Notes: generated by a model from the sequence alone, not told the origin. Counted from the first letter of the stretch, positions 36,644 through 47,881 are shown. The stretch: 64,000 bases of DNA from Acinetobacter sp. WC-141 (GCF_000313935.1 NZ_AMSS01000089.1:62001-126000); one strand, 5' to 3'. Numbers and translations: made by a program.

Positions 36644-36930
36644 CTTCTTTCCCCTCTTCTATTATCATTAACTTTATATTCATGATAGCAATTTGCTTTG
36701 TTGCATTGTGTGAAAAAGCATTATGCTAAGGTGTCTAAGGTTGCAAAACTCTACTTTTAAAATATCAAAAATAGTATAAAATTTGCGCACACCAATTTAG
36801 ACGATTAAAAATAATTTCTAGTTATTTATGAGCTTCGGCTATGTCCTATTTGTAATACAATATGTTTTAGCGCTTACTTTTTAGAAAATAGGCTATAATA
36901 AGCCCCCTTGTTTTAAAGCTACTCTATTTT

Positions 36931-37353
36931 ATGATGTATCGTCAGCAAAACGTAACTCTTGATCTCGACACTGACGTCACACATCAATGTTATCTACACC
37001 AGACAAGAGACGAACATCTCATTGGTATTATTGAATTTAATAAACCAAGTTATGAGCTCAAATGGGGTGATCTGGAGTATTTTCGTCGTCGCACTGAAGA
37101 GTTTTCAGTCATGCCATTTCCCGATTGTATTAATGCCATGATTGTTGATATTCGTAATATCAATATTTTTCTGGACAATGAAGTTCCAATTTTACCTTGG
37201 CGTTTACTTGAAGAAGACTGTCCTGTTCGCTTAGTTGTTCCCCAAGACCGTTTAGAACATTATGCGGGCCTTTTTGAACCTACTTGGCTTTCAAGTGATG
37301 TAGATAGTGCAATTGCCGAAATTCGTGAATTTATGGATATGTTTGTCCATTAA
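36931..37353 (+). CDS. Hypothetical cytosolic protein, 140 aa
   Basis: No signal peptide or membrane helix. The start may be ATG 36931 or 36934. The sequence alternates beta and helix (LIGIIEFN, INAMIVDIRNINIF, CPVRLVVPQ) in a way that recalls STAS or SpoIIAA-like folds, but I do not recognise a family. TATAAT at 36894-36899 is a candidate -10. The stop lies in the loop of a 15-bp terminator hairpin. Likely Acinetobacter-specific. Confidence 0.72.
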   Translation: MMYRQQNVTLDLDTDVTHQCYLHQTRDEHLIGIIEFNKPSYELKWGDLEYFRRRTEEFSVMPFPDCINAMIVDIRNINIFLDNEVPILPWRLLEEDCPVRLVVPQDRLEHYAGLFEPTWLSSDVDSAIAEIREFMDMFVH

Positions 37354-37375
37354 TAAACATATCCATAAAAATAAT
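37330..37375 (+). terminator. Terminator overlapping the stop of the 140-aa gene
   Basis: Perfect 15-bp stem (37330-37344 with 37355-37369) around a loop that contains the end of the coding region; AATAATTTT follows. The left arm encodes part of the last codons. Confidence 0.75.
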
Positions 37376-37401
37376 TTTAAAGTTCTTTTAATTGTCGTTT
37401 G

Positions 37402-38163
37402 TTACCAGTAATTTTCTACCGCAATATTTCCCTCACCTCGACGATTCATCGTCAAACCACGTCGTTTTAAAGCCTCTTTAGTGTCATCTACCATTTGCGG
37501 ATTTCCGCAAAGCATGACATGGCTTGTGGCAGGGTTCAGTTCTATACCAGCAGATTTTTCTAGTTCACCATTTTCAATTAGAATCGGCAAACGATCATGT
37601 AATGGCGCAGATGGATCACGGGTAATAATTGAAATAAATTTAAAACCGTCGTGCCCCTCTCCAAAAGTTTCAGCAATCTCTTGAATACGATCGACATAAG
37701 CCAATTCAGCTGCAGTACGGACACTGTAGACCAAATTAATCTTTTGATAATTAGACCAAGTTTCAAAGTCTTGTAGCATCGATAAAAATGGAGCTAAACC
37801 TGTACCTGTTGCCAGTAACCATAAATCATGCGGTAAAGGCTGTTGATAGCGAGCTAAGGTCAAATAGCCATAAGGTATTTTTTCTAAGTAAAGCTCATCA
37901 TCTACTTTTAGATGTTGAAGATTTGAAGTAAATGCACCATCTGGCACTACAATCGAAAAGAATTCAAGCGTTTCATCAAATGGTGAAGAGACAACCGAAT
38001 AAGCACGGACAACAAGCTCCTCTCCAACTTTCAGCCCAATACGTGCAAATTGCCCAGCCGTAAATTTAAAATGTGCAGGGCGAGTCATGGTGAAACTGAA
38101 AAGAGTTGGGGTCCAGCGGTGTACAGATAAAACTTTTTCTACGCTAAATTTTTCAATTGACAT
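37402..38163 (-). CDS. fpr: Ferredoxin/flavodoxin--NADP+ reductase
   Basis: Transfers electrons between NADPH and ferredoxin or flavodoxin. 253 aa, bacterial subclass. The FAD site is RAYSVVSSP. The NADP site has ATGTGLAPFLSM and the VMLCGNPQMVDD segment. It ends VENYW with an aromatic residue near the C-terminus, as in E. coli Fpr. It is divergent from a LysR gene with 86 bp between, matching the fpr-finR pair known in Pseudomonas, where it is induced by oxidative stress. Confidence 0.93.
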   Translation of the reverse strand: MSIEKFSVEKVLSVHRWTPTLFSFTMTRPAHFKFTAGQFARIGLKVGEELVVRAYSVVSSPFDETLEFFSIVVPDGAFTSNLQHLKVDDELYLEKIPYGYLTLARYQQPLPHDLWLLATGTGLAPFLSMLQDFETWSNYQKINLVYSVRTAAELAYVDRIQEIAETFGEGHDGFKFISIITRDPSAPLHDRLPILIENGELEKSAGIELNPATSHVMLCGNPQMVDDTKEALKRRGLTMNRRGEGNIAVENYW

Positions 38164-38249
38164 GATTTCAACGTGGCATGAAATAGTGCGCTCATGTTAG
38201 CATGACAGCCGAAATAATGAATACTTTTAAACGTTAAGGCTTTTTAAAC

Positions 38250-39134
38250 ATGCGCATGACATTACGCCAGTTGGCTGTTTTTGTAGCAGTCGCTCAAGAA
38301 GGAACTGTCACTAAAGCCAGTGATGCGGTCAGACTGACGCAAAGTGCAGCAAGTATGGCTTTAGCAGATTTAGAGGATGGCCTTGGTGCGCCTCTATTTG
38401 ATCGTTTAGGTAAACGATTACAGCTTAATGATTTAGGTCGTTTTCTATTGCCTCAAGCATTAGAAATATTAGGTCGCTGTGAAGCTTTTGAGCAAGCTGC
38501 AAAAGGTGAATTGCAAAGCATTGATTTACGTATTGGGGCCACTTTAACAATTAGTGATTACCTCATGCCAGATTTAATGGCAAACTTTTTACAGCATCAT
38601 CCTAAAGCACATTTGCAATTACAGGTGGGCAATACACGCCAAATGATTGAAGCAGTTAATCAATTCCAACTTGATTTAGCTTTAATTGAAGGATCATGTC
38701 ATTTACCTCAGCTCCAATGTATCCATTGGCGTGATGATGAGCTTGCAGTATGCTGCTCCCCAAATCATCCATTAGCACGCTTAAATAGACCTTTAACAGC
38801 TCATGATTTTCTTCAAGTCGAATGGATTTTACGTGAAGAAGGTTCAGGAACGCGTGAAGTGTTTGATAACGCTATATTGCAAGATTTACCAGACGCTAAT
38901 ATCCGCCTAACCTTAGGTCATAATGAAGCAATCTTGAAAATCGTTGCTGGTGGTTTAGGAATGTCTTGTATCTCTAAACTCGCTATTGAACCTTTAATTG
39001 AAAAAGGACAACTCGTTATTTTAGATACACCATTCTGGCAACTGACCCGCCCGCTTTACATGCTGGTACACCGACAAAAATACCAAGGTCCTGGCCTCAA
39101 AGCATTCTTACAGTTCTGTGAAGATCAGGTTTAA
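38250..39134 (+). CDS. finR: LysR-type regulator FinR
   Basis: 294 aa. The N-terminal HTH (LRQLAVFVAVAQEGTVTKAS, then SQSAASMALADLE-like) is followed by a LysR substrate domain. Divergent from fpr, it matches the Pseudomonas arrangement in which FinR activates fpr under superoxide or nitrosative stress. The 86-bp shared promoter gap leaves room for one operator. I rely on position as well as protein similarity for the name. Confidence 0.75.
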   Translation: MRMTLRQLAVFVAVAQEGTVTKASDAVRLTQSAASMALADLEDGLGAPLFDRLGKRLQLNDLGRFLLPQALEILGRCEAFEQAAKGELQSIDLRIGATLTISDYLMPDLMANFLQHHPKAHLQLQVGNTRQMIEAVNQFQLDLALIEGSCHLPQLQCIHWRDDELAVCCSPNHPLARLNRPLTAHDFLQVEWILREEGSGTREVFDNAILQDLPDANIRLTLGHNEAILKIVAGGLGMSCISKLAIEPLIEKGQLVILDTPFWQLTRPLYMLVHRQKYQGPGLKAFLQFCEDQV

Positions 39135-39215
39135 GACCTGATCGTCTAGTGCCATCTTGAGTCATTCTCACATGGCTCGGCATTCTTTTCATTTCATTAT
39201 TTATGACTTCAGAAT

Positions 39216-39249
39216 AATTAAGGGAAGCTAACGCCTCCCTTAATTTTGC
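39216..39249 (+). terminator. Terminator after finR
   Basis: Arms AATTAAGGGA (39216-39225) and TCCCTTAATT (39236-39245) followed by TT. A separate hairpin GATCAGGT/ACCTGATC (39123-39143) spans the finR stop but lacks a U-run. Confidence 0.65.
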
Positions 39250-39342
39250 ATTACTTACTTGTTCGAAACGTTATCAACAATCTTCTCTGTCCGTCACAGC
39301 TAAACTCGACAACAAGCTAACCTTGAAGATTGAGAGTCTCTA

Positions 39343-39636
39343 TTAACGTCGAAAATGTGATAACAACTCTGACGTGATCGCTTTATTATGATCGGTGATT
39401 TTATTTTTTTTGGTTTTCGCAGGATTTGGGTCAACACGTTCAATCTTGATCGCTTTAAATTTCCCCTGATTGTCTGCCGCAAGAAATCTCACTTTTTCAT
39501 TTCTTTTCGGTTCACCTTCGGATGCAGGGAAATCAGAAATATGAAAGAAAATATCTCCTTCAGTGGTCGAAATAAAACCAAATCCTTTTTCAGGATCATA
39601 TTGTTTAACTTTTCCGGTATAAAATTCTTGCTTCAT
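39343..39636 (-). CDS. Cold-shock domain protein with basic tail
   Basis: 97 aa. The N-terminal cold-shock domain has RNP1 (KGFGFIS) and RNP2 (DIFFHIS) for single-stranded RNA/DNA binding. The C-terminal third is Lys/Asn/Thr-rich and unlike the short CspA class. Likely an RNA chaperone in the cytosol. Monocistronic, with the upp terminator upstream on the same strand. Confidence 0.85.
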   Translation of the reverse strand: MKQEFYTGKVKQYDPEKGFGFISTTEGDIFFHISDFPASEGEPKRNEKVRFLAADNQGKFKAIKIERVDPNPAKTKKNKITDHNKAITSELLSHFRR

Positions 39637-39680
39637 GATCTTTACCTACTTTTTCAATACTGTCGTTACAGCAGAAAATT

Positions 39681-39737
39681 AAAAAGAGACTTTCAATCCG
39701 CCCTCAAAAAGTCTACAGATTGATCAAGTCTCTTTTT
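39681..39737 (-). terminator. Large terminator hairpin after upp
   Basis: Twelve-base arms AAAAAGAGACTT (39681-39692) and AAGTCTCTTTTT (39726-39737) enclose 33 nt with inner CAATC/GATTG pairing. In minus-strand RNA the stem ends in UUUUU followed by AAUUUU. The loop is larger than usual, so it may also be a stable 3'-end RNA. Confidence 0.7.
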
Positions 39738-39753
39738 ATTGTTATTTCAAAAA

Positions 39754-40389
39754 TTAGTCTTTTTGGACACTACCAAAAATTTTATCGCCTGCATCGCCTA
39801 AACCAGGAACAATATAACCTTGTTCATTTAAGCCATTATCAATAGATGCAGTATAAATCTGCACATCTGGATGAGCTGCTTCAACTTTAGCAACGCCTTC
39901 TGGTGCAGCAACTAATACCATAACACGTATATCTTTACAGCCACTTGCCTTTAATACATCAATGGCCGCAACTAATGAATTACCAGTTGCCAGCATTGGA
40001 TCGATAATCATTGCAAGACGATTAGCGACATCTGGAACTAATTTTTTATAATATGTACGAACTTCTAGGGTTTCTTCATTACGCTCAAGACCTAGAACAC
40101 TGACTTTTGCACTTGGAATTAGATTAAGTACACCCTCCAACATACCAATGCCTGCACGTAAAATCGGTACAACCGTTATTTTTTTACCAGCAATACGCTG
40201 CGTAGTAACAGTTCCAGCCCATCCATTAATTTCACAATCCACAACTGGTAAATCTTTTGTTGCTTCATAAGTCAACAACATAGTCACTTCCTGAGCTAGC
40301 TCACGGAAATTTTTAGTACTGATGTCAGAACGACGTAACAAACCTAATTTATGACGAATAAGTGGGTGACGAATTTCTTGAATGGCCAC
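39754..40389 (-). CDS. upp: Uracil phosphoribosyltransferase
   Basis: Salvages uracil to UMP using PRPP. 211 aa. PRPP loop [16 protein letters not shown], the PILRAGIGM segment, and the C-terminal uracil-binding [11 protein letters not shown] are visible. Standard length. It lies downstream of the nuo operon on the same strand but is separated by the strong nuo terminator at 40449. Confidence 0.96.
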   Translation of the reverse strand: MAIQEIRHPLIRHKLGLLRRSDISTKNFRELAQEVTMLLTYEATKDLPVVDCEINGWAGTVTTQRIAGKKITVVPILRAGIGMLEGVLNLIPSAKVSVLGLERNEETLEVRTYYKKLVPDVANRLAMIIDPMLATGNSLVAAIDVLKASGCKDIRVMVLVAAPEGVAKVEAAHPDVQIYTASIDNGLNEQGYIVPGLGDAGDKIFGSVQKD

Positions 40390-40448
40390 AGATGTTACCT
40401 AAAAATATAAAAACGTATTTATTATAATCTTTTTTTAACGCCCAATAA

Positions 40449-40478
40449 AAAAAAGCCTCCAGTTTTGGAGGCTTTTTT
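40449..40478 (-). terminator. Terminator of the nuo operon
   Basis: Arms AAAAAAGCCTCC and GGAGGCTTTTTT around a 6-nt loop; minus-strand RNA ends in eight U. It lies 11 bp after the nuoN stop. Confidence 0.92.
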
Positions 40479-40489
40479 GTACATCGGGA

Positions 40490-41986
40490 TTATTGTTGTT
40501 GTGAAAGCATGAAATGTAATGGAGATAAAATTTCTGCTTTTAATGCCAAATTAATCATTGGATCTGGGTAAACACCCAAAATAATAACTAATGCAGCAGC
40601 AGCTAATACCATTAAACCACCTACTTTTTGACCCCAGTGAGCATCAGCATCAATACGAGGAGTTTCAGGTGGTGTCATATACATGACAACCATCACACGT
40701 AAGTAGTAGTACAAACCAATACCACTACCCACAATAATCATTGCAGCTAGGAACCAGTGCTGAGTTGTTACAGCAGCCATTACCACCAAGAACTTACCAA
40801 TGAAGCCCGCTGTTAATGGAATACCAGCCAAAGATAACATCATGACTGTTAAAGTTGCTGTAAGTACTGGACGACGCCAGAACAAACCACGGTAATCTGC
40901 AAGACTTTGTGCTTCATCTACGTTGTTATATGGGCTAGACATTAACGCTACCGCACCAAAAGCACCGATAGTTGTTAATACATAAGACACCACATATACA
41001 GTTACGCTACCCAAGCTCGCATAAGTCATGCTGATTAAAGCAATTAACAAATAACCAAAATGAGCAATAGATGAATAACCAAGAATACGTTTTAAATTAA
41101 CTTGACGAACAGCGAGTAAGTTACCAACTAAAATCGACAATACGGCAATGATTGTCAAAATAGTTACTAACGAGTTCACCATAATTGCGCCTGAAGCAAG
41201 CATATAGCGCACGAACAAACCAATTGTTGCAACTTTAGCAGCTGTCGCCAAGAAAGTTGCCATTGGCGCTGGTGCACCTGCATATACATCTGGTGTCCAT
41301 TTATGGAACGGCGCAAGCGATAATTTAAATGCAACAGCAAAGATAATGAGTGCTAAACCTAATAACACCATTGGCTGTTTGATTGCGCTAAATAAAGCCT
41401 GTACAGAATCATAGAATGAAAGTGAACCAGTATATGCATAGATGTATGCCATACCCATCAACAACATTGCAGAAGCTGTCGCTGAAAGTACAAGATACTT
41501 AATACCAGCTTCAAGTGAACTACTACGTTGATAAGTATAAGCAAGCAAACCATATACAGGGATCGACATTAACTCAAGGCTAATGAAGAACGATGCATAA
41601 TGAGAACTTGCAACCATCAACATTGCACCTGCTACTGAAGCAAGTAACAAAAGATAGAGTTCTTCGCGGTTGTCTTTATAGGTTTCGATGTAAGCGTGAG
41701 ACAAAGTACAACAAGCCAATGCCGCAATCAAAATCATAAATTGATAGAACATGGTAAATGGATCAACCATAAACATGCCCATCACATTTGCCGGTACAAA
41801 CTTACCGCCAAATACTGCAAATAAAATATAAAGTGCAGCGAGGTTTAAACCAACAACAGAAGCTGTTGCGATTAAATTATGATTACGCTTAATTGAAATT
41901 AACAGCATGACAACAATTGTTGTCAAAGCAACAATCATCACCGGAGCTAAAGGCATAAGCGTAGAGAGTGATACTGTGAAGTTCAT
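40490..41986 (-). CDS. nuoN: NADH-quinone oxidoreductase subunit N
   Basis: Antiporter-like proton-pumping subunit of complex I. 498 aa and about 14 membrane helices. The lysine-bearing helices of the family are visible (GIKYLVLSATASAML; FKLSLAPFHKWTPDVYAGAP). Last gene of the operon, 2 bp after nuoM. Normal length. Confidence 0.95.
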   Translation of the reverse strand: MNFTVSLSTLMPLAPVMIVALTTIVVMLLISIKRNHNLIATASVVGLNLAALYILFAVFGGKFVPANVMGMFMVDPFTMFYQFMILIAALACCTLSHAYIETYKDNREELYLLLLASVAGAMLMVASSHYASFFISLELMSIPVYGLLAYTYQRSSSLEAGIKYLVLSATASAMLLMGMAYIYAYTGSLSFYDSVQALFSAIKQPMVLLGLALIIFAVAFKLSLAPFHKWTPDVYAGAPAPMATFLATAAKVATIGLFVRYMLASGAIMVNSLVTILTIIAVLSILVGNLLAVRQVNLKRILGYSSIAHFGYLLIALISMTYASLGSVTVYVVSYVLTTIGAFGAVALMSSPYNNVDEAQSLADYRGLFWRRPVLTATLTVMMLSLAGIPLTAGFIGKFLVVMAAVTTQHWFLAAMIIVGSGIGLYYYLRVMVVMYMTPPETPRIDADAHWGQKVGGLMVLAAAALVIILGVYPDPMINLALKAEILSPLHFMLSQQQ

Positions 41987-41988
41987 GA

Positions 41989-43587
41989 TTATTGGATCTC
42001 CACATGGTCAAGTTGAGTAGCTGTTTGCTTAACAGTTTCAACGACTTCTTGAACTGGCATATAACTATTGACAAACCACTGCATGCTTGAATGAGATACA
42101 TCCAAGAATGTTTGTGGGTAGATACCAAGCCAAACGAGACCAATCGCACAAATCATCAAAATACCAACTTCACGAGCAGATAAGTCTTTTAGTGGACTAG
42201 TGTAATGTTGCTTTTGTTCAGGATTTGGTTCACCAAACAAAGCACGGTGAATCAAGATCAAGCCATATAAACCTGCAAATACAAGGCTGATAGAAGCAAG
42301 AATCGTGAATACAGGATATTTATTAAATGAACCCATCAAAATCAGGAATTCACCAATAAAGTTACCTAAACCTGGTACACCAACAAGAGCAGCCACGAAG
42401 AACATCAAGAAAAATGGCAAGTACTGAAGCTGGCCACGAAGACCACCCATTAAACGTAAGTCACGTGTATGTAAACGTTCGTAGATTTGACCAGACATAA
42501 TGAACAATGCAGCTGATGACAAACCATGTGCCAACATCATGATCATTAGACCTTGGAAGGTCAAAATGTTACCTGCGTAGATCGCAAGTAAAATAAAGCC
42601 CATGTGTGAAATCGACGTATACGCAAGTAAACGTTTCATGTCAGTTTGCTGGTAAGCACACCATGCGCCGTAGAAAATACCAATCAAACCGAAAATAATC
42701 GCAATATCTGCAAACTGAGCAGAAGCTGTCGGGAAGAATGGAATAACAAAACGAAGCAAGCCATACGCAGCTGTTTTAATCAAGATACCCGCCAAGTCTA
42801 CAGAACCTGCTGTAGGTGCTTGAGCATGCGCATCTGGTAACCAACCGTGTAATGGGAATACTGGTAACTTCACTGCAAAACCAATGAAGAAACAGATCAT
42901 GAAACCGTATGCTAAGCCAGGTGGTAAGTGGTTCGCTACAGCTAACAAATAGTTGTAATCGAAACCAATCATTCCTGTCATCATGTAGCCATAAACTACA
43001 AGACCAAGAATACCGATTAACATCACTAAACCAGCGATTTGCGTGTAAAGGAAGAACTTAGTTGCTGCGTAAACACGTGAACGACCGTTTGAACCTTTAT
43101 GACCCCATAACGCAATCAGGAAGTAGATTGGTACAAGCATCATCTCCCAGAAGAAGAAGAACAAGAACAAGTCAATCGCTAAGAATACACCGATAACGCC
43201 ACCTAAACTCCATAAGAGGTTTAAGTGGAAGAAACCAACGTTCTTTTGAATTTCGCCCCATGAACAACCAACAGCAAGTACACCAAGTAATGCTGTTAGT
43301 AAAACCATGAGTAAAGATAAGCCATCCACAGCTAAGTGAATGCCGATACCGAGTGATTGAATCCACGGTAAATAGAACTCAGCAGACCAAGTTGGGATTT
43401 TTGAACCCATCTCATAGGTATAAGTTCCACTTTGCCAAAGTGCAAGACCTAAGCCCAAAGTAATGAGCATACCGATTAAGGCAATCCAGCGTGGCAAAGT
43501 TTTGTCGAGCTTATCGACTAACCAACAAATAAAACCAGCAATGAATGGAACAAGAATCAGCGCGGGTAAAATTAAATTGTTTTCCAT
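41989..43587 (-). CDS. nuoM: NADH-quinone oxidoreductase subunit M
   Basis: Second antiporter-like membrane subunit, 532 aa, 14 helices. Conserved segments FFFFWEMMLVPIYFLIALWG (key Glu), VKLPVFPLHGWLPDAHAQAPT and LLAYTSISHMGFILL. One base separates it from nuoL, 2 bp from nuoN. Confidence 0.95.
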   Translation of the reverse strand: MENNLILPALILVPFIAGFICWLVDKLDKTLPRWIALIGMLITLGLGLALWQSGTYTYEMGSKIPTWSAEFYLPWIQSLGIGIHLAVDGLSLLMVLLTALLGVLAVGCSWGEIQKNVGFFHLNLLWSLGGVIGVFLAIDLFLFFFFWEMMLVPIYFLIALWGHKGSNGRSRVYAATKFFLYTQIAGLVMLIGILGLVVYGYMMTGMIGFDYNYLLAVANHLPPGLAYGFMICFFIGFAVKLPVFPLHGWLPDAHAQAPTAGSVDLAGILIKTAAYGLLRFVIPFFPTASAQFADIAIIFGLIGIFYGAWCAYQQTDMKRLLAYTSISHMGFILLAIYAGNILTFQGLMIMMLAHGLSSAALFIMSGQIYERLHTRDLRLMGGLRGQLQYLPFFLMFFVAALVGVPGLGNFIGEFLILMGSFNKYPVFTILASISLVFAGLYGLILIHRALFGEPNPEQKQHYTSPLKDLSAREVGILMICAIGLVWLGIYPQTFLDVSHSSMQWFVNSYMPVQEVVETVKQTATQLDHVEIQ

Positions 43588-43588
43588 T

Positions 43589-45478
43589 TTATTTCCCCAC
43601 TACCTGAATAACGATCAAGATCATCAATAACACCACTACACCGAGTGACATACTTGATGCGTATTCACGCAATGAACCGGTTTGACGTGAGCTTGTAAAA
43701 CTATTTCCGCCTTTCACAAGTGCAGGAAGAACTAACCACAAACTGTCAATCGGATCACGGCCAAAGATTTTGGCGAAGAATAAATAAGGTTTAACAAAAA
43801 CGATGTCATACAATGCATCAAAACCAAAAGCGGTACGGCAAATATGTGCCAGACCTGCACCCAAACTTGTTTGAGCAAATGATTTCACTGCACCATAAGC
43901 AAATGTAAATAATGCTATACCAACAACTAGACCAACTAGCGCAATTCCTACTGCTAAATGCTCTGCTCCATGCATGCCTTCTACAAATTGTTCAGCCACA
44001 TGGAATTCAGGAATTTTTGCAGTATTAAGAATACCTGCTACAGGTGCTTTTAATACGGCACCAACAAAAGTAGATAGTACAGCTAAAATACCCAATGGAG
44101 CCCAGTAAGTTGCGCCTTTAATTTCATGGTAAGGCGTGTTTTCTTGACCAAAGAATACAACCCAGATTAAACGGAATGTATAGATTGAAGTCAGGAATGC
44201 ACCTGCTACACCCACCCAATATAAGGTGTGATATAGAGCAATTGATTGACCTTGTACCCAAACTTCACCAAGAATCGCATCTTTAGAGAAGAAGCCAATG
44301 GTCAAGAATGGAATCGCTGCTAATGCACCGCCACCAATCGCGAAACAAGCAAACAGGAATTTGTTACGTTTGAACAAGCCACCCATTTTGAAGATGTTTT
44401 GCTCGTGGTGGTAAGCCAAAATCACCGCACCAGAAGACAAGAATAATAATGCCTTAAAGAATGCGTGAGCCAACATGTGGAACAAGCCAGCTTGATAAGC
44501 TTCCGCACCTACAGCCATAAACATATAACCCAACTGACTCATTGTTGAGTAAGCCAAGATACGTTTGATGTCTGTTTGAACGAGTGCAGCAAAACCTGCA
44601 ACTAACAAAGTCACCGCGCCAGTTACTGAAATGAATTGCATCACTTCAGGAGCAAGTTCAAATACGCTAAATAGACGGCAGCATAAGTACACACCAGCTG
44701 TTACCATTGTTGCAGCGTGGATTAATGCAGAAACAGGTGTTGGACCTGCCATTGCATCTGCCAACCATGTTTGCAATGGAATTTGAGCAGATTTACCTGC
44801 AGCACCCAAGAACAACATTAATGCAGTCCAGATCGTAAGTGACGAACTCTTCGTCATTACTTCTGCTGCGTGTTCAACGATGTACTGAGTATTTAGCGTA
44901 CCAAATTGTTGGTAAAGCAAGAATAAAGCGATAAGTAAGAATACGTCACCTACGCGGGTCACTGTAAATGCTTTGATCGCAGCCCAACCATTTGCAGGGT
45001 TTGCATAATAGAAACCGATAAGCAAATAAGAGCAAAGACCTACGCCTTCCCAACCTAAGAATAACAACGCCAAGTTGTCGCCTAATACAAGCACAAGCAT
45101 GCTGGCAACAAACAGGTTGAAATAAGAGAAGAAACGCGCATAACCTTCTTCACCGCGCATGTACCATGATGCAAAGATGTGGATTAAGAAACCAACACCC
45201 GTCACCATGCCCATCATAAGTAAAGATAAGCCATCTAAATGTAAGCTAATGCCCGGTGCAAAACCGCCAACATTGAACCACGTCCACAAGTTTTGAACAA
45301 AAACTTGCTGACCACTTGTGGTAAATGCCATGCCAGCAATCAGAGCAAATAATGCAGATAAACCTACAGAACCCACGCCAATAATTGCTGCAACATTTTC
45401 AGAGAGTTTGTCTCGTCCCGCCGCCAATAAAATAAAACCGATTAGCGGAAATAATACTGTTAGATATAAATAACTCAT
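43589..45478 (-). CDS. nuoL: NADH-quinone oxidoreductase subunit L
   Basis: Distal proton-pumping subunit with the long lateral helix that couples NuoM and NuoN. 629 aa. Visible marks: [56 protein letters not shown], and [14 protein letters not shown]. Overlaps nuoK by 4 bp. Confidence 0.96.
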   Translation of the reverse strand: MSYLYLTVLFPLIGFILLAAGRDKLSENVAAIIGVGSVGLSALFALIAGMAFTTSGQQVFVQNLWTWFNVGGFAPGISLHLDGLSLLMMGMVTGVGFLIHIFASWYMRGEEGYARFFSYFNLFVASMLVLVLGDNLALLFLGWEGVGLCSYLLIGFYYANPANGWAAIKAFTVTRVGDVFLLIALFLLYQQFGTLNTQYIVEHAAEVMTKSSSLTIWTALMLFLGAAGKSAQIPLQTWLADAMAGPTPVSALIHAATMVTAGVYLCCRLFSVFELAPEVMQFISVTGAVTLLVAGFAALVQTDIKRILAYSTMSQLGYMFMAVGAEAYQAGLFHMLAHAFFKALLFLSSGAVILAYHHEQNIFKMGGLFKRNKFLFACFAIGGGALAAIPFLTIGFFSKDAILGEVWVQGQSIALYHTLYWVGVAGAFLTSIYTFRLIWVVFFGQENTPYHEIKGATYWAPLGILAVLSTFVGAVLKAPVAGILNTAKIPEFHVAEQFVEGMHGAEHLAVGIALVGLVVGIALFTFAYGAVKSFAQTSLGAGLAHICRTAFGFDALYDIVFVKPYLFFAKIFGRDPIDSLWLVLPALVKGGNSFTSSRQTGSLREYASSMSLGVVVLLMILIVIQVVGK

Positions 45479-45783
45479 CCGCGCATCTCACTAGCAGCAT
45501 CTACATCCAAATGATGGAAGCGATGATAGAACTGAAGGACAATCGCAAGACCGATACATGCCTCTGCTGCTGCAAGGGTCAAAATCAGAATGAACATCAC
45601 TTGTCCATCTGGTTGTGCCCATACGCTACCCGCAAGAACAAATGCCAATGCAGCAGCATTCATCATGACCTCAAGGCTCATTAACATAAATAATAGGTTA
45701 CGTCGCACCATTACACCGTAAAAACCGAGTGCAAAAAGGATGGTTGCAACAATCAAACCATGTTCTAAAGGAATCTGGCCCAT
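45475..45783 (-). CDS. nuoK: NADH-quinone oxidoreductase subunit K
   Basis: 102 aa, three membrane helices (MRC subunit homologue). The conserved Glu-bearing helices are [20 protein letters not shown] and [19 protein letters not shown]. It shares one base with nuoJ and four with nuoL, the tight packing usual for the operon. Confidence 0.95.
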   Translation of the reverse strand: MGQIPLEHGLIVATILFALGFYGVMVRRNLLFMLMSLEVMMNAAALAFVLAGSVWAQPDGQVMFILILTLAAAEACIGLAIVLQFYHRFHHLDVDAASEMRG

Positions 45784-46304
45784 TATTCTTTTTCCTCTTC
45801 TGCACCTGGTTCACGTTTACCTAAGTGGTATGCTGCAACAAGGGCTGCAAGCAATAACATCGCGGCAACTTCAACCAATAGTAAATAGTGAGTAAAGAGT
45901 GCTTGACCCACTGCTTTTGGTCCAATCACTTGTGCCCCAAGTGGTGCTGAAATTGTGGTGTATTCACCACCAAGCATCCAAACCAAAAGCAAGCCGAGTA
46001 AGAAACTCATGAGTGCTGGATATGCCCAAGCATCTGAAGAAAGCCATTTACGTTCTTGCTCAACGGTGTGTTGACCTAAATTCAACATCATCACCACGAA
46101 GACAAACAGAACCATAATTGCTCCGGCATAGACGATGATTTCAAGAGCACCTGCAAAAGGCGCCCCCACGATCATGAAAATACCAGCAACAGCAAGCAAT
46201 GAAACAATTAGACTAAGTAAAGCGTGTACAGGGTTCGTGTTAGTCACTACACGAACCGTAGAAACGATGGCCACGAGTGCCATCAAATAAAACGGCCACA
46301 TCAT
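45783..46304 (-). CDS. nuoJ: NADH-quinone oxidoreductase subunit J
   Basis: 173 aa, five membrane helices. The third helix, [21 protein letters not shown], carries the pi-bulge region important for coupling. The C-terminus is acidic. It overlaps nuoI by 4 bp. Confidence 0.95.
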   Translation of the reverse strand: MMWPFYLMALVAIVSTVRVVTNTNPVHALLSLIVSLLAVAGIFMIVGAPFAGALEIIVYAGAIMVLFVFVVMMLNLGQHTVEQERKWLSSDAWAYPALMSFLLGLLLVWMLGGEYTTISAPLGAQVIGPKAVGQALFTHYLLLVEVAAMLLLAALVAAYHLGKREPGAEEEKE

Positions 46305-46843
46305 GGTAATAGACTCCGTACATCGATTGGTGCACTTTCTTTTTGTGCTTGACCTTTCTCTTTACCGTTAATTGCCATACCCGTTACACGGTAGAAGTTG
46401 TAGTCTGGGTATTTTCCCGGACCTGAAATGAGTAAGTTTTCTTTCTCATAAACAAGGTCTTGACGTACGTATTCGCCTAACTCGAAGTCTGGTGTGAGCT
46501 GAATCGCAGTTGTTGGACAAGCTTCCTCACACATACCGCAGAAAATACAACGTGAAAAGTTGATACGGAAAAATTCCGGATACCAACGTCCATCTTCTGT
46601 TTCTGCTTTTTGTAGTGAGATACAGCCAACCGGACACGCAACCGCACATAGGTTACATGCCACACAACGCTCTTCCCCATCTGGGTCACGCGTCAACACA
46701 ATACGACCACGAAAGCGTGGCGGCACAATCTGTTCAGCTGGTACTTCTGGATATAAAATCGTGTCACGCTTACGCGTTACATGGCTAAATACCATAAACA
46801 ACGAACGTACAATCGATCCGAATCCAGCTAGAAATTTATACAT
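46301..46843 (-). CDS. nuoI: NADH-quinone oxidoreductase subunit I
   Basis: 180 aa ferredoxin-like subunit carrying clusters N6a and N6b. Two 4Fe-4S motifs: [16 protein letters not shown] and [16 protein letters not shown]. The N-terminal helix lies along the membrane. Gap to nuoH is 18 bp. Confidence 0.96.
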   Translation of the reverse strand: MYKFLAGFGSIVRSLFMVFSHVTRKRDTILYPEVPAEQIVPPRFRGRIVLTRDPDGEERCVACNLCAVACPVGCISLQKAETEDGRWYPEFFRINFSRCIFCGMCEEACPTTAIQLTPDFELGEYVRQDLVYEKENLLISGPGKYPDYNFYRVTGMAINGKEKGQAQKESAPIDVRSLLP

Positions 46844-46861
46844 TTTGTACTCCCTGCTGTC

Positions 46862-47878
46862 CTAGGCCTGATTCATCAGAATCACAGCACCAGTCACTAA
46901 CAAGTTGACCAACGCCAATGGCAAACAAATTTTCCAACCAAAGTTCATGACTTGGTCATAACGTGGACGCATTAAAGAACCACGAGCCAAAACAAACATC
47001 ATTACAAAGAATGCTGTTTTAATCACAAACCAGAATACTGGCGGAACAAATGGAATTTCTAAATTGAATGGTGCTAACCAGCCACCGAAGAATAGAGTTA
47101 CGATCAATGCAGAAATAAGTACCACGTTGACATATTCAGCAACGAAGAACATACCCCATTTCATACCACCATATTCAACATGGTAACCTTCAGCCAATTC
47201 TTGTTCTGCTTCTGGTTGGTCAAATGGATGACGGTGAGTTACCGCAACACCAGCAACCACAAAAATCAAGAAACCTAAGAATTGCGGAATGACAAACCAA
47301 ACATCACGTTGTGCTTCAACAATTTCACGAAGGTTAAATGAACCTGCAATTGCAACCACACCCATCAATGAGATACCCAAGAACACTTCATAAGAAATGG
47401 TTTGAGCAGCCGAACGTAAACCACCAAGCAATGAGTATTTGTTATTTGAAGCCCAGCCACCAAACAATACTGCATAGACTGCAATACCAGCCATTGCCAT
47501 AAAGAACAGCAAACCGATACTCATGTCGGCAACACCCAGTGAAGGACTCACCGGGATGACCATGAATGAAAGAACCGCTGTTGCCATTGCAACAGCTGGT
47601 GCTAAACGGAATGTAAGTTTGTCAGCAAATTTTGGTGTCCAGTCTTCTTTGAACATGATCTTAAGCATGTCGGCAACGATCTGGAACATACCACCAGGAC
47701 CAACACGGTTCGGACCATAACGGTCTTGCCACCAAGCAAGTAAACGACGTTCAATAAAAGACATCAACGCTGCAACTAAAACAACAACAAGCAAAATCAC
47801 AACTGCTTGAACTACAGCGTAGGCGATAGGCCAGTTCTCAGCCCAAAGTGGCGTTTGACGTATAATTTCTTGATTCAT
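46862..47878 (-). CDS. nuoH: NADH-quinone oxidoreductase subunit H
   Basis: 338 aa, eight membrane helices; forms the quinone chamber with NuoB and NuoD. Conserved loops [21 protein letters not shown] and [20 protein letters not shown] are intact. Three bases after nuoG. Confidence 0.96.
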   Translation of the reverse strand: MNQEIIRQTPLWAENWPIAYAVVQAVVILLVVVLVAALMSFIERRLLAWWQDRYGPNRVGPGGMFQIVADMLKIMFKEDWTPKFADKLTFRLAPAVAMATAVLSFMVIPVSPSLGVADMSIGLLFFMAMAGIAVYAVLFGGWASNNKYSLLGGLRSAAQTISYEVFLGISLMGVVAIAGSFNLREIVEAQRDVWFVIPQFLGFLIFVVAGVAVTHRHPFDQPEAEQELAEGYHVEYGGMKWGMFFVAEYVNVVLISALIVTLFFGGWLAPFNLEIPFVPPVFWFVIKTAFFVMMFVLARGSLMRPRYDQVMNFGWKICLPLALVNLLVTGAVILMNQA

Positions 47879-47881
47879 GAA

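Noticed and set aside
36828-36884. 18-residue open frame upstream of the 140-aa gene
   Set aside because: Too short, and it lies upstream of and overlaps the presumed promoter region; no ribosome binding site.
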